The notes beneath the pieces are model-generated. The model saw only the letters and a list, made by a program, of their open reading frames with translations. It did not search any database and was not told the DNA's origin. This document shows, one piece after another, positions 35,067 through 43,492 of a stretch of 64,000 nucleotides of DNA. The position numbers and the translations under genes are program-made. Position 1 is the first letter of the stretch. The number at the start of each line of letters is the position of its first letter. The DNA comes from Cellvibrionales bacterium (lineage in GTDB: Bacteria > Pseudomonadota > Gammaproteobacteria > Pseudomonadales > UBA7239), in contig JADJPU010000001.1 of the NCBI GenBank assembly GCA_016713115.1, positions 1,178,001 to 1,242,000 on the forward strand, in the 5' to 3' direction.

Positions 35067-35560
35067 TTATATCTCCATAAATTTCGACATTCTGCTAAAG
35101 CAAATTTAACTGCGTATAGGCGTGATAGCGAAAATGCTCGGCGGCAAGTTTGTTGTAAATGTGCAGCCCTTCCATTGATGCGGACAAGCGGCATCGCGCT
35201 CCTTGCATGAATTCATTCCAGAAGCTTCTGTGGTAAAAACCTTGAGAGGGATTAACTATGCCAGACAGCCTCTTTGTTGCCTACCCGCAGTGGAACCCGT
35301 GGATCGTCGCCGTGCAGGGTGAGCCGGTGGTGAATGCTGCACCATGCATTACCGCGTTACGCTTACCCGCACTCTAACGCCTGTCAGTACCCACAGCATC
35401 GCTGCTGCTGCGCATGTAACTAATTGTTTAATAAGGATTTTATGCTCAGAGGCAGGCGTGTTTTCGTTGACTTTCCCCCTGTGGAACAGTAGTATCCAGG
35501 CGCATTCTCGGAAGGCGTTTCCGCCTCCCTCCCCTGTCATCTGATCAAAAGGTAGCGAAC
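35067..35560. other. 494-base gap with no confident gene
   Basis: Between the endonuclease and ipdA I find only short frames. On the minus strand 35208-35095 could encode 37 residues (ends KLAAEHFRYHAYTQLNLL). On the plus strand 35258-35377 could encode 39 residues after GAGAGG (begins MPDSLFVAYPQWNPW). Neither is recognised; both could be relics of genes broken when the AT-rich island arrived, or chance. The ipdA promoter should lie in the last 150 bases, but I see no convincing hexamer pair. Confidence 0.5.
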
Positions 35561-36433
35561 ATGAATAAAGTCATGACGGCGGCTGATGTAGTCAGCCAGC
35601 TGCGCGATGGTATGACCATCGGCATAGGCGGCTGGGGTCCTCGCCGCAAACCGATGGCGCTGGTGCGCGAAATCCTCCGCTCCAATCTGAAAGACCTCAC
35701 CGTGGTGGCCTACGGCGGCGCGGATGTCGGCATGTTGTGCGCGGCGGGCAAGGTGAAAAAAGTGATCTTCGCCTTCGTGTCGCTGGACTTTATTCCGCTG
35801 GAACCCTACTTCCGCCAAGCGCGTCAGAACGGCGCGATTGAAACCATGGAAGTGGATGAAGGCATGTTCCTGCTCGGTTTGAAAGCGGCGGGTTACAACA
35901 TTCCGTTTATTCCTACGCGCATCGGCATCGGCACCGATGTGTTGAAACACACCGACATCAAAATGATTGCCTCGCCTTACGACGACAAAGAATGGGTGGC
36001 GATGCCCGCTATTAAATTGGATGTGGCACTGGTGCATGTGGATCGCGCCGATGCGCGCGGTGTGTGTCAAATCAAAGGCCCCGATCACTACATGGACGAT
36101 TTGTTTGTGCGCGCAGCGGATAAAACGTTTGCCACTTGCGATGAGTTAGTCGAAACAGAGTTTTTCCATCAAGGCGACGAAGCGCGCTATGTATTTTGGG
36201 AACGCAGCGAAACCACTGGCGTAGTACACATCGCCGGCGGCGCGCATCCCACTTCTTGTGCACCGCTGTACGGTTTTGATACCAAACATTTCAAAGCCTA
36301 CAACGCTTCGGTGAAAGAAGAAGGTGGTTGGCAAGCGTACTTCGATCAGTACATCGCCTGCAGCGAAAGTGAGTATTTAGAAAAAGTGGGTGGACTTGAT
36401 GCAATCAAGAAACTGCCGCTGCCCGTGTTTTAA
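35561..36433 (+). CDS. ipdA: COCHEA-CoA ring-opening hydrolase, alpha subunit IpdA
   Basis: A 290-residue class I CoA-transferase-fold protein. Its length and motifs follow mycobacterial IpdA rather than the shorter generic transferase subunits: GMTIGIGGWGPRRKPMALVR, VAYGGADVGMLCAAGKV, the VDEGM segment near residue 107, and ACPIKG-like QIKGPDHYMDDLF. IpdAB opens the last steroid ring (ring C) of COCHEA-CoA by hydrolysis, not by CoA transfer. AAAGG lies before the ATG. It is followed 14 bases later by ipdB, and the two subunits form one enzyme. Confidence 0.9.
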   Translation: MNKVMTAADVVSQLRDGMTIGIGGWGPRRKPMALVREILRSNLKDLTVVAYGGADVGMLCAAGKVKKVIFAFVSLDFIPLEPYFRQARQNGAIETMEVDEGMFLLGLKAAGYNIPFIPTRIGIGTDVLKHTDIKMIASPYDDKEWVAMPAIKLDVALVHVDRADARGVCQIKGPDHYMDDLFVRAADKTFATCDELVETEFFHQGDEARYVFWERSETTGVVHIAGGAHPTSCAPLYGFDTKHFKAYNASVKEEGGWQAYFDQYIACSESEYLEKVGGLDAIKKLPLPVF

Positions 36434-36447
36434 TCAGGAGAAACCGA

Positions 36448-37215
36448 ATGAGCAATTACAATTTAGTTGACCTGATTATTTGCGCGGCATCACAAGCGTG
36501 GAAAGGCAATGGCGAAGTGTTGGCAACCGGTATCGGCGTGGTGCCGCGTTTGGCGGCTTCACTGGCGATGAAAACTTGCAACCCCGACATGATGATGACC
36601 GATTCCGAAGCATGGATGGTGTCTGAACCTGTTCCGGTAGGTCCGCGCGGTGATTACAAACCAAAGTTTGAATCGTGGATGGGTTTCTCGCGCATTTTTG
36701 ACAATGTGTGGAGCGGAAAGCGCCACGCAATGGTTGGCCCTACGCAAGTGGATCGCTACGGTCAGGCGAATATTTCTATGGTCGGTTCCGATTACAAAAA
36801 ACCGAAAGTGCAAATGCTCGGTGTGCGCGGATTCCCCGGCAATTCCATCAGCCACGCGAATTCTTTTTTCGTGCCCAACCACAACAAAAAAACTTTTGTG
36901 GAAGGCGAGTGCGATATGGTCGGTTCTATCGGCTACAACAAAGCGCGTTTGCCGAAAGGTTGGAGCTTGGAAGAGTTGGTGGACATTCGCTGGATCATCA
37001 CCAATTTGTGCATCATGGATTTCAGCGGCCCCGATCATCAGATGGCGATTCGTTCGTTGCATCCGGGCGTGACTGTGGAGCAAGTGGCGGAAAACACCAG
37101 TTTTCCGCTGCATATTCCGGCCAATATTCCAACCACCGCTGAACCCACAGCGGAACAGCTGGCTCTGCTGGAAAAATTGGATCCGCACAATATTCGCGCA
37201 ACAGCGCTGGGTTAA
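36448..37215 (+). CDS. ipdB: COCHEA-CoA hydrolase, beta subunit IpdB
   Basis: The 255-residue partner of IpdA. Hallmarks of IpdB are WMGFSRIFDNVWSGKRHAMVG, QVDRYGQANISMVGS, LGVRGFPGNSISHANSFF, and FSGPDHQMAIRSLHPGVT near the C-terminus. These follow the mycobacterial protein closely along its length. AGGAGA precedes the ATG. Six bases separate it from the DUF35 gene, so ipdA-ipdB-DUF35-thiolase is probably one transcript. Confidence 0.9.
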   Translation: MSNYNLVDLIICAASQAWKGNGEVLATGIGVVPRLAASLAMKTCNPDMMMTDSEAWMVSEPVPVGPRGDYKPKFESWMGFSRIFDNVWSGKRHAMVGPTQVDRYGQANISMVGSDYKKPKVQMLGVRGFPGNSISHANSFFVPNHNKKTFVEGECDMVGSIGYNKARLPKGWSLEELVDIRWIITNLCIMDFSGPDHQMAIRSLHPGVTVEQVAENTSFPLHIPANIPTTAEPTAEQLALLEKLDPHNIRATALG

Positions 37216-37221
37216 TTCACC

Positions 37222-37653
37222 ATGACTAAACCGACAGCTCCCGTACTCGAAGGCTGGTTTACGCTGGATACAGAAAAACCGCATTTGATTGGCACGCAGT
37301 GCAAAAGCTGCAGCACTTACTATTTCCCCAAGCAAACCGTATTTTGCAAAAATCCGGATTGCGACAGTGAAAGTTTTGATGAAGTGCAGCTGTCGCGCAC
37401 CGGCAAAATTTGGTCATTCACCAACGCCTGTTATCAACCGCCAGAGCCGTATGTGTCGCCCGACCCGTATGTGCCGTACACCATTATCGCGGTGGAATTG
37501 GAAAAAGAAAAAATGATCGTGCTCGGTCAAGCCGTAGCGGGTGTGGAAGTGTCACAGCTAAAAGCAGGCATGAGCGTGGAGTTGGTGTTGGAAAAACTGT
37601 TTGAAGATGAACAGTCCACCAAATTGACCTGGAAGTGGAAACCGGTAGCTTGA
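37222..37653 (+). CDS. DUF35 zinc-ribbon/OB-fold protein, partner of the thiolase-like protein
   Basis: A 143-residue protein of the DUF35 group. An N-terminal helix and rubredoxin-like zinc ribbon (CKSCSTYYFPKQTVFC then CDSE; cysteines near residues 28, 31, 43 and 48) precede an OB-fold (about 60-140, with GKIWSFTNACYQPPEPY and VPYTIIAVELEKEKMIVLGQ). In steroid degraders, DUF35 domains bind thiolase-like aldolases (for example ChsH2 with Ltp2) and are needed for their activity or acyl-CoA binding. Its gene lies seven bases from the thiolase-like gene, which supports a complex. Confidence 0.88.
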   Translation: MTKPTAPVLEGWFTLDTEKPHLIGTQCKSCSTYYFPKQTVFCKNPDCDSESFDEVQLSRTGKIWSFTNACYQPPEPYVSPDPYVPYTIIAVELEKEKMIVLGQAVAGVEVSQLKAGMSVELVLEKLFEDEQSTKLTWKWKPVA

Positions 37654-37660
37654 GGAATTG

Positions 37661-38845
37661 ATGATGAGTAATGAAATTGCAATCCTCGGCGTTGGCATGC
37701 ACCCGTGGGGAAAATGGGGAAAGAACTTTGTTGAATACGGCGTTGTTGCAGCGCGTGCGGCATTAAAAGATGCAGGTATAAATTGGCGCGATGTGCAATT
37801 TGTTTCCGGCGCCGCCACCATGCGCTGCGGTTACCCCGGTTATGTCGCGGGCGCAACCTTCGCACAAGCACTCGGTTGGCAGGGTGCAGAAGTGAATACC
37901 TCTTACGCAGCTTGCGCTTCTGGCTCACAAGCACTCGCTGCGGCGCGCACAAAAATTTTATCGGGTCAGTGTGATGTGGCCTTGGTAATCGGTTCTGACA
38001 CCACACCGAAAGGTTTTTTGAAACCGGCACCGGGTGAACGACCAGAAGATCCAGATTGGGTGCGCTTTCGTTTAGGCATCACCAACCCAAGTTATTTTGC
38101 GCTGTACGCGCGCCGCCGCATGGAAATTTACGGCGACACCTTGGCGGATTTCGCCAGCGTCAAAGTAAAAAACGCTGAACACGGTTTCACCAACCCATAT
38201 GCGCGCTACAAGAAAAAATTTACCGCAGAAGATGTCGCCGCCTCCGCAATGGTGGCCGACCCACTGCGCTTGATGGATGTGTGCGCCACTTCGGACGGTG
38301 CAGCCGCATTGATCGTCTGCTCGGCGGCTTACGCGAAAAAAATCGGGCGCGGCGATGCAGTAAAAGTGGCCGCGATTTCTACCGTCACGCCCACCTTTGC
38401 TTCTGCGGTGATTGAAATGCCGGATCTCGCCACCGACTCTGCGGTGGCGATGGAAGCGCATTCCTTCCGCGCGGCGCTGCCGAAAAAAGCTTACGCCGAA
38501 GCGGGCATCGGCCCAGAAGATATTTCCGTGGCTGAAGTGTATGACTTGTCCACCGCGTTGGAATTGGATTGGTACGAAGATTTGCAATTGTGCGCGCGCG
38601 GCGATGCAGCAAAATTGGTGCGCGACGGCGTCACCAAACTCGGCGGCCGTTTGCCGGTGAATCCATCTGGCGGCTTGGCGTGTTTCGGTGAAGCGGTTCC
38701 CGCGCAAGCCTTGGCGCAAGTGTGTGAGTTGACTTGGCAGTTGCGCGGTCAAGCAGGTGAGCGCCAAGTGCCGAATGCGAAAGTGGGCATCACTGCCAAC
38801 CAAGGTTTATTTGGTCACGGCTCGTCAGTGATTTTGAAAAAATAG
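37661..38845 (+). CDS. SCP2-thiolase-like protein with Tyr in place of catalytic His (candidate retro-aldolase)
   Basis: The 394-residue protein (ATG 37661 after GAGG; the second ATG 37664 is equally possible) belongs to the lipid-transfer-protein thiolase group. The usual nucleophile region is AACASGSQAL with Cys85. The family's catalytic-His motif (His-Asp-Cys-Phe) reads instead AEVYDLSTAL, placing Tyr at 294. The normal Gly-His-Pro motif is also changed, to CFGEAVP near residue 341. Ltp2/Sal1-type steroid aldolases show a tyrosine at this place and cleave side chains by retro-aldol chemistry with a DUF35 partner. A true thiolase is therefore unlikely. Substrate and reaction remain inferred; ring-degradation steps are an alternative given ipdAB upstream. 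Confidence 0.82.
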   Translation: MMSNEIAILGVGMHPWGKWGKNFVEYGVVAARAALKDAGINWRDVQFVSGAATMRCGYPGYVAGATFAQALGWQGAEVNTSYAACASGSQALAAARTKILSGQCDVALVIGSDTTPKGFLKPAPGERPEDPDWVRFRLGITNPSYFALYARRRMEIYGDTLADFASVKVKNAEHGFTNPYARYKKKFTAEDVAASAMVADPLRLMDVCATSDGAAALIVCSAAYAKKIGRGDAVKVAAISTVTPTFASAVIEMPDLATDSAVAMEAHSFRAALPKKAYAEAGIGPEDISVAEVYDLSTALELDWYEDLQLCARGDAAKLVRDGVTKLGGRLPVNPSGGLACFGEAVPAQALAQVCELTWQLRGQAGERQVPNAKVGITANQGLFGHGSSVILKK

Positions 38846-39253
38846 TTATTGCTGTGTTATAGCTTCTGCTAGAGATAGCGTGATTTCGGGAAATTGTTTC
38901 CGTATTTTTTTATCTTCTGTAACAAGTACGGCGTTGTTTTTTTTAGCCAATGCTACAAATTCGCAGTCGTAGGCTGAGCATTTGCTGGTTTCGATAAGCC
39001 GCAGCACATCAAGAGATGGCACATCGTATTCACCACCTGCCAGCAGTGTTTCGGCTTCGGTTTGTATGCCGTAGGCTTGCTCCAGCGACAGTATTCCTTT
39101 TCTCAGATACAGCGCGAGAACATTGCGAAACTCGCTGCGCCAGAGTACAGGCGCTATCCATCGAGGTTGTTGCAAGAGCAGGCGTTCAGCTTGTTCGCTA
39201 AATGCTGTTGGCAGGTACAAATAAGCCAATATGTTGGTGTCAACAACAATCAT
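38846..39253 (-). CDS. vapC: PIN-domain toxin (VapC family)
   Basis: A 135-residue PIN-fold ribonuclease. The acidic residues that bind Mg are seen: Asp5 in VVDTNILAYL, Glu41 in SEFRNVL, Asp near 95 in SAYDCEFVALA and Asp in LVTEDKKI. VapC toxins cut tRNA or rRNA when freed from VapB. The gene overlaps vapB by four bases. Its stop meets the stop of the convergent thiolase-like gene with no gap. Confidence 0.88.
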   Translation of the reverse strand: MIVVDTNILAYLYLPTAFSEQAERLLLQQPRWIAPVLWRSEFRNVLALYLRKGILSLEQAYGIQTEAETLLAGGEYDVPSLDVLRLIETSKCSAYDCEFVALAKKNNAVLVTEDKKIRKQFPEITLSLAEAITQQ

Positions 39254-39495
39254 GGACGTCCCTGTTCGATGGTTTTAGCAATATCTATGGCTTTGAATTG
39301 CTTGGAGTTCAAAGAAGTTCTTATCTGCCGTGCGCGTGCCAAACGTTCCTCGTGTTCATTTTTACTGGGAAGCAACACACGCTCCAAGCAGGCAATAGCT
39401 TCACTGTTAATGCTGCGGTGATGAGCATTCGCCGCTTGCTTCAGACCGTCATAAACAGCATCAGGGATATTTTTTAGGGTGATGGTTGTGCTCAT
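39250..39495 (-). CDS. vapB: VapB-type ribbon-helix-helix antitoxin
   Basis: An 81-residue protein. TTITLKNIPDAVYDGLKQAANAHHRSINSEAIACLERVL is an RHH/Arc-like DNA-binding segment of the FitA/VapB kind; it is quoted here by its ends, TTITLKNIP and ACLERVL. The C-terminal 35 residues are charged and should occupy the toxin's active site. It probably represses its own operon from a site just upstream of 39495. Confidence 0.85.
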   Translation of the reverse strand: MSTTITLKNIPDAVYDGLKQAANAHHRSINSEAIACLERVLLPSKNEHEERLARARQIRTSLNSKQFKAIDIAKTIEQGRP

Positions 39496-39741
39496 GGTAG
39501 ACCTCTAGTTACAACCATAATGGAACCGTTATGGTATTTCGTATGCCTGTGCAAAGCAAATTGGATAATTTAGGTGGTATGTATCCAGTATTTGTAATTT
39601 GAGGTAAATCAATGCTGTTTGCCTCTGTGGTTAAAAATTCTTGCTGCCTACAGCAGCAGTGGAAAAACTTGTTACAGTGTTCAAGTTGACGCTGCTTCGT
39701 GACATGGTTTAATTCAGATACTAGAAATCATAGGGAGCGAC

Positions 39742-40382
39742 ATGAGACCACTTTATATATTGTTCAGCGCGTTGGTAGTCCTCGCTATGCCAAGCCAAGC
39801 AGCTAATAGCGCGTTCCTACGATTCAGTTTGAGGATGTCGTACAGCTTGCTTTGCCACGAAGTTGGATTTACCTAGATAAAAATGTTGCTGCACATCTCA
39901 ATACGTCTTCAGAAGCAGTAGGTAGAATCGTTGGCATTCCTATAAATCAGGGAGACAACAGGATCCTCGTTGCAGCAAATGCGTACGATACTACAGGCAA
40001 GTCAAAGGCAACTCTTCGTCTAAGTGTTCGAGCTGGTTCAAGCCCCAGCCAACAGGAGTTTCAAGATTTTGCCAAACAACCGCCGCAGTTTATTCAAGAA
40101 ACACTGCTACCTGCAGCAAAAGAAACGGCTGATGCAATGCTAAAGGTATCTGGAATCAACTCATACAAGGTCATCGGAGTAAAACTGGATTACAACGGAA
40201 AGCTTTATTGTGCGCGCTCAACCTTTGAGGCTGACTATGGTGGGCGTGTTGTGATTTCAGATACTTGGGTTTGTCCTTTGAGTAATCGACTCCTTAAACT
40301 TACAGTGTCATACGAAAAACAAAGTCAGGCTGTCTATCAGCCGACTGTTGATTATGTTTGGCGCAGTCTCTCAGCGAAGTAA
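39742..40382 (+). pseudogene. Secreted protein gene with a frameshift after the signal peptide
   Basis: ATG 39742, with GGGAG five bases upstream, opens a clean signal peptide (MRPLYILFSALVVLAMPSQA) but this frame stops at 39874. From about 39810 another frame encodes VPTIQFEDVVQLALPRSWIYLDKN and runs open to 40382 (176 residues from TTG 39852). The mature part is a beta-rich domain ending VDYVWRSLSAK, family not recognised. Restoring one base near 39800-39812 would join signal peptide and body. This is either a recent inactivation or a sequencing error. Without the first exon-like part, the body would lack both start signal and export signal. Confidence 0.75.
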
Positions 40383-40441
40383 TTGTTGATATTGTGACAT
40401 TCGATCAATGATGCTCCATTCCTCCAATGATCGGGAAAACC

Positions 40442-40870
40442 ATGGAATCCGAAAATCTGCACAACACGCTAGGAGTAGCTGACAGCAAATCTGCCACTTC
40501 GACTCCAGACAAAATACTGAAAAAAATCATACAGGGCTGGATTGCAGGACTTATTTTATCTGTAATCACCCTCGTGTTAACGTTCCCGTCAATACTGAGA
40601 ACATTGAAGTATTCCAGCTTCTCCGCTTGGGGGCTTTTTGATGTGGTATTGATTCTTGGTCTATCATTCGGCATCTACAAGAAAAGCAGAACTTGTGCTG
40701 TCCTAATGCTTCTTTATTTTGCTACATCAAAAATTCTAATTATGGTAGAAGAGGGCAAGCCCACCGAACTAGGCATGGTTCTTATGTTTGGATATTTATT
40801 TTGGCAAGGAGTTTCTGGTACTTTTTCCTATCACAAATTCTTGAAAAACATACAGAAATCCACACAATGA
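40442..40870 (+). CDS. Small multi-pass membrane protein, unknown
   Basis: A 142-residue protein from ATG 40442, with GGGA six bases upstream. Four hydrophobic stretches (about 30-52, 65-78, 86-98 and 110-125) follow a Ser/Thr-rich soluble N-terminus. The motif ILKKIIQGWIAGLILSVITL and the short loops suggest a DUF2569-like or other small inner-membrane protein. I cannot name the family. Base composition is a little AT-richer than its surroundings, like the preceding gene and the toxin-antitoxin pair, so the whole 38.8-40.9 kb stretch may be accessory. Confidence 0.65.
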   Translation: MESENLHNTLGVADSKSATSTPDKILKKIIQGWIAGLILSVITLVLTFPSILRTLKYSSFSAWGLFDVVLILGLSFGIYKKSRTCAVLMLLYFATSKILIMVEEGKPTELGMVLMFGYLFWQGVSGTFSYHKFLKNIQKSTQ

Positions 40871-40937
40871 CCCCTTCATTGTGAGTCGCTTCTTTCTGGC
40901 TTGGCTAGGCTTCATGTAGGTGCAGCAGATATAAAAA

Positions 40938-42188
40938 TTACTGCACCAGCGTCAGCTTACTAATCCGCCTTGTCAGCATGTTGTACACGCGCTGTGGATT
41001 TTCTTTGATTTTCATGTCGGGATAGCGCTTTACCACGGCCATTACTGTCACTTGTGCGATCAATTTGGCGATGGCGTGACCTAAACAGTAATGCGCGCCC
41101 AAGCCGAAGGTATAGGCTTTGTCGAGATTTTCACGCAGCGGGTTGAAGCTGTGCGGATCGGGGAAAACGGATGGATCATGATTGGCAATGGAGAACATAA
41201 TCTGCACGATTTCGCCTTTTTTAATTTTTTGTCCGTGCAGTTCTAAATCCTCGGCAGCGAAACGGAAAAATCCGCGATTACCAAACGTGTTCCAGCGGAA
41301 GGTTTCATCCAGCAAGTTTTGCAATTTATCTTCGTGCTCTAACAGCCAAGGCCCCCACTGCGGATTTTTCACCAAGCCGTAAAAAATATTCAGCATGTAA
41401 TCAAAGGTGGTGTCTACACCGGCTGCGAGCAGCGCACCCACCAAACCCAGTGCTTCGTTTTCTGACATGCGATCGCCGTCTTCCATGTGGTTAATCAGCG
41501 TGGACATAAACGAATCGTCTGGGTTGCGGCGCTTTTCCGCAAATAAGGCACGCAGTTGCGCGATGCCGCGTTCGGCAGCTTCGGTGTCCATGTTGTCCAT
41601 TTCTGAACTGAAGGCGGCGATGATGGCGTGGCCGAGTGCGTTGAAGTCGCCGCGCATAGCGTCGGGAATGCGGAAATAAATCGCCATCGCATTGATGGGA
41701 ATTTCACGGCACAGTTTGACCAAATCCAATTCACCATTGCGATCAAAATGTTTCAGCTCTTCTTGCACCAAGGCTTCAATTTCGGGCTTGGCTTCCGCAA
41801 CAAAACGCGGCGAAAACGCGGGCGACACCAATTTGCGCACGCGCATGTGATCTTTGGCGGGCAGGGCCATCAATAAACTGCTCAACAAATTATCGAGCGG
41901 GCTGGACGCATCGTATTCTGGTGCAAATTTCCACAGACGAAAACAGTGGCTCAGACGCTCATCTTTCAAACACTGCAATAAAAATTCGTGCGAGCCAGAG
42001 ATGTGCCAGCCAATGGTGTGGGGCGACCAAAACGCCGGTTTTTCATCGCGCATGTGGCGATACACCGGGTAGGGATCATCAATAAACGATTGCTTGCGCG
42101 GGTTGTAAGCAAAGCACTGTGGCTTGGTGAGCAAGCTGCGCCCCATGTACAGGCCGATACCGATTTTTTGCTTGAAGCTGAGTTTCAT
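40938..42188 (-). CDS. Cytochrome P450
   Basis: A 416-residue soluble bacterial P450. The I-helix is LLAAGVDTTFDYM (about 235-247), the K-helix ExxR is DETFRWN, and the haem loop is FGLGAHYCLGHAIAK with the axial Cys near residue 365. The usual bacterial ordering of helices fits. In steroid degraders such enzymes hydroxylate side chains or rings, but the sequence is not enough to assign a CYP family or substrate. It needs a ferredoxin, which is not in the window. It is divergent from ipdC with about 135 bases between, so the two may share control. Confidence 0.9.
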   Translation of the reverse strand: MKLSFKQKIGIGLYMGRSLLTKPQCFAYNPRKQSFIDDPYPVYRHMRDEKPAFWSPHTIGWHISGSHEFLLQCLKDERLSHCFRLWKFAPEYDASSPLDNLLSSLLMALPAKDHMRVRKLVSPAFSPRFVAEAKPEIEALVQEELKHFDRNGELDLVKLCREIPINAMAIYFRIPDAMRGDFNALGHAIIAAFSSEMDNMDTEAAERGIAQLRALFAEKRRNPDDSFMSTLINHMEDGDRMSENEALGLVGALLAAGVDTTFDYMLNIFYGLVKNPQWGPWLLEHEDKLQNLLDETFRWNTFGNRGFFRFAAEDLELHGQKIKKGEIVQIMFSIANHDPSVFPDPHSFNPLRENLDKAYTFGLGAHYCLGHAIAKLIAQVTVMAVVKRYPDMKIKENPQRVYNMLTRRISKLTLVQ

Positions 42189-42324
42189 CTTGGCGCCACT
42201 GTTTCCTTGGAGTGCCGCATGTTACACCGGAAGAATCGCGCTCGAATTGCGTGCTGCACCTAAGACAATTTGCCCAACGCAGTTTGCTAAAATGCCGCTT
42301 CCACAAAATTAGCCCGAGACTGCC

Positions 42325-43398
42325 ATGAGCGTATCCCTCAACACCCGCATCACCGAATTACTGGGCTGCCAGTACCCCATCATCCAAACGGCGATGGGCT
42401 GGGTGGCAGATCCGCGCTTGGTGGCGGGCACCTGCAACGCGGGTGGCTTCGGCTTTCTCGCCGGTGCCACGATTCCGCCAGAGCACATGGAAGCGGCCAT
42501 CATCAAAACCAAATCACTGACCGATAAACCTTTCGGCGTGAATTTTCATATGTATCAGCCCAATGCGCCGCAGATTGTGGACATGGTGGTGAAACACGGC
42601 GTGCGCGCGGTGAGCTATTCGCGCTCCCCTGGCAAAGACATGGTGAAGAAGTTGAAGGATGCCGGCGTGATCTGCATGCCGACCATCGGTCTGCCTAAGC
42701 ACGCGGCGAAGGCGATCGAAATGGGTGCCGATGCGGTGACGATTCAAGGCGGCGAAGGCGGCGGTCACACCGGCGCGGTGCCGACTACCCTGCTGGTGCC
42801 GCAGGTGATCGACGCGGTGGCTGGCAAAGTGCCGGTGCTGGCGGCGGGCGGCTTCAAAGACGGTCGCGGACTGGTGGCGGCGATGGCTTGGGGCGCGGAT
42901 GGCATCGCCATGGGCACACGCTTTTTGCTCACGCAGGAGAGCCCCGTGCCGGAGGCCACCAAGCAGCGCTATCTCGCTTGCAAGAACCCCGCTGAAATCA
43001 TCGTGTCCACTGCGCTGGACGGCATGCCGCAGCGCATGATCCTCAACGAGTTTCTGAAAAGCGTGGAAAAAGCTGGCGCACTGCATAAGTTAGTGCTCGC
43101 TTTGCAAAACGGTTTAAAGTACCGCGCACTGACTGGCGCGAGCTATCTCTCCCTGCTGCAGTCTGCATGGGCAATGGCAAAAGACGACGACATGACACTC
43201 TCGCAAGCCATGTTTTCCGCCAACGCGCCGATGATTATTCAGAAGGCGATGGTGGAAGGTCGCCCTGCGGAAGGCGTGCTGCCCTCCGGCCAAGTGGCCG
43301 GCACCATCGACGATCTGCCCAGCTGCGCCGAGCTGATCGGTCGCATTGCCAAGGAAGCCGAAGAGTGCATTGCCCTGTTGGCGGGTAGGGTGAGCTAG
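42325..43398 (+). CDS. ipdC: IpdC, flavin-dependent HIP-pathway desaturase/dehydrogenase
   Basis: A 357-residue protein of the nitronate monooxygenase (2-nitropropane dioxygenase) fold. Markers are TAMGWVADPRLVAGTCNAGG, the FMN-binding IQGGEGGGHTGAVPTTLLVP, VLAAGGFKDGRGLVAAMAWG, and ASGQVAGTIDDLPSCAEL near the end. Long stretches match mycobacterial IpdC, not typical nitronate monooxygenases. IpdC acts on HIP-CoA derivatives before the ring-opening steps of EchA20 and IpdAB. It is monocistronic here and lies about 5 kb from ipdAB. Confidence 0.88.
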   Translation: MSVSLNTRITELLGCQYPIIQTAMGWVADPRLVAGTCNAGGFGFLAGATIPPEHMEAAIIKTKSLTDKPFGVNFHMYQPNAPQIVDMVVKHGVRAVSYSRSPGKDMVKKLKDAGVICMPTIGLPKHAAKAIEMGADAVTIQGGEGGGHTGAVPTTLLVPQVIDAVAGKVPVLAAGGFKDGRGLVAAMAWGADGIAMGTRFLLTQESPVPEATKQRYLACKNPAEIIVSTALDGMPQRMILNEFLKSVEKAGALHKLVLALQNGLKYRALTGASYLSLLQSAWAMAKDDDMTLSQAMFSANAPMIIQKAMVEGRPAEGVLPSGQVAGTIDDLPSCAELIGRIAKEAEECIALLAGRVS

Positions 43399-43492
43399 AT
43401 CAAATCCATAATTTTTATAGGTAGATGGTGGGGGAACGATGGGGTAGCATCGCTGTCCCATAAAAAAGCAGGACAGTATTCCGAGGTCTTCT

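Noticed and set aside
35349..35540. Minus-strand frame of 63 codons with a hydrophobic end
   Set aside because: No ribosome site and no known motif; low-complexity hydrophobic end in a gene-poor gap. Probably chance.
35561..37215. Calling the pair a generic acetate/3-oxoacid CoA-transferase
   Set aside because: Lengths (290 and 255) and the GWGPRRKP and QVDRYGQ stretches fit IpdA and IpdB, not the shorter AtoDA or PcaIJ subunits.
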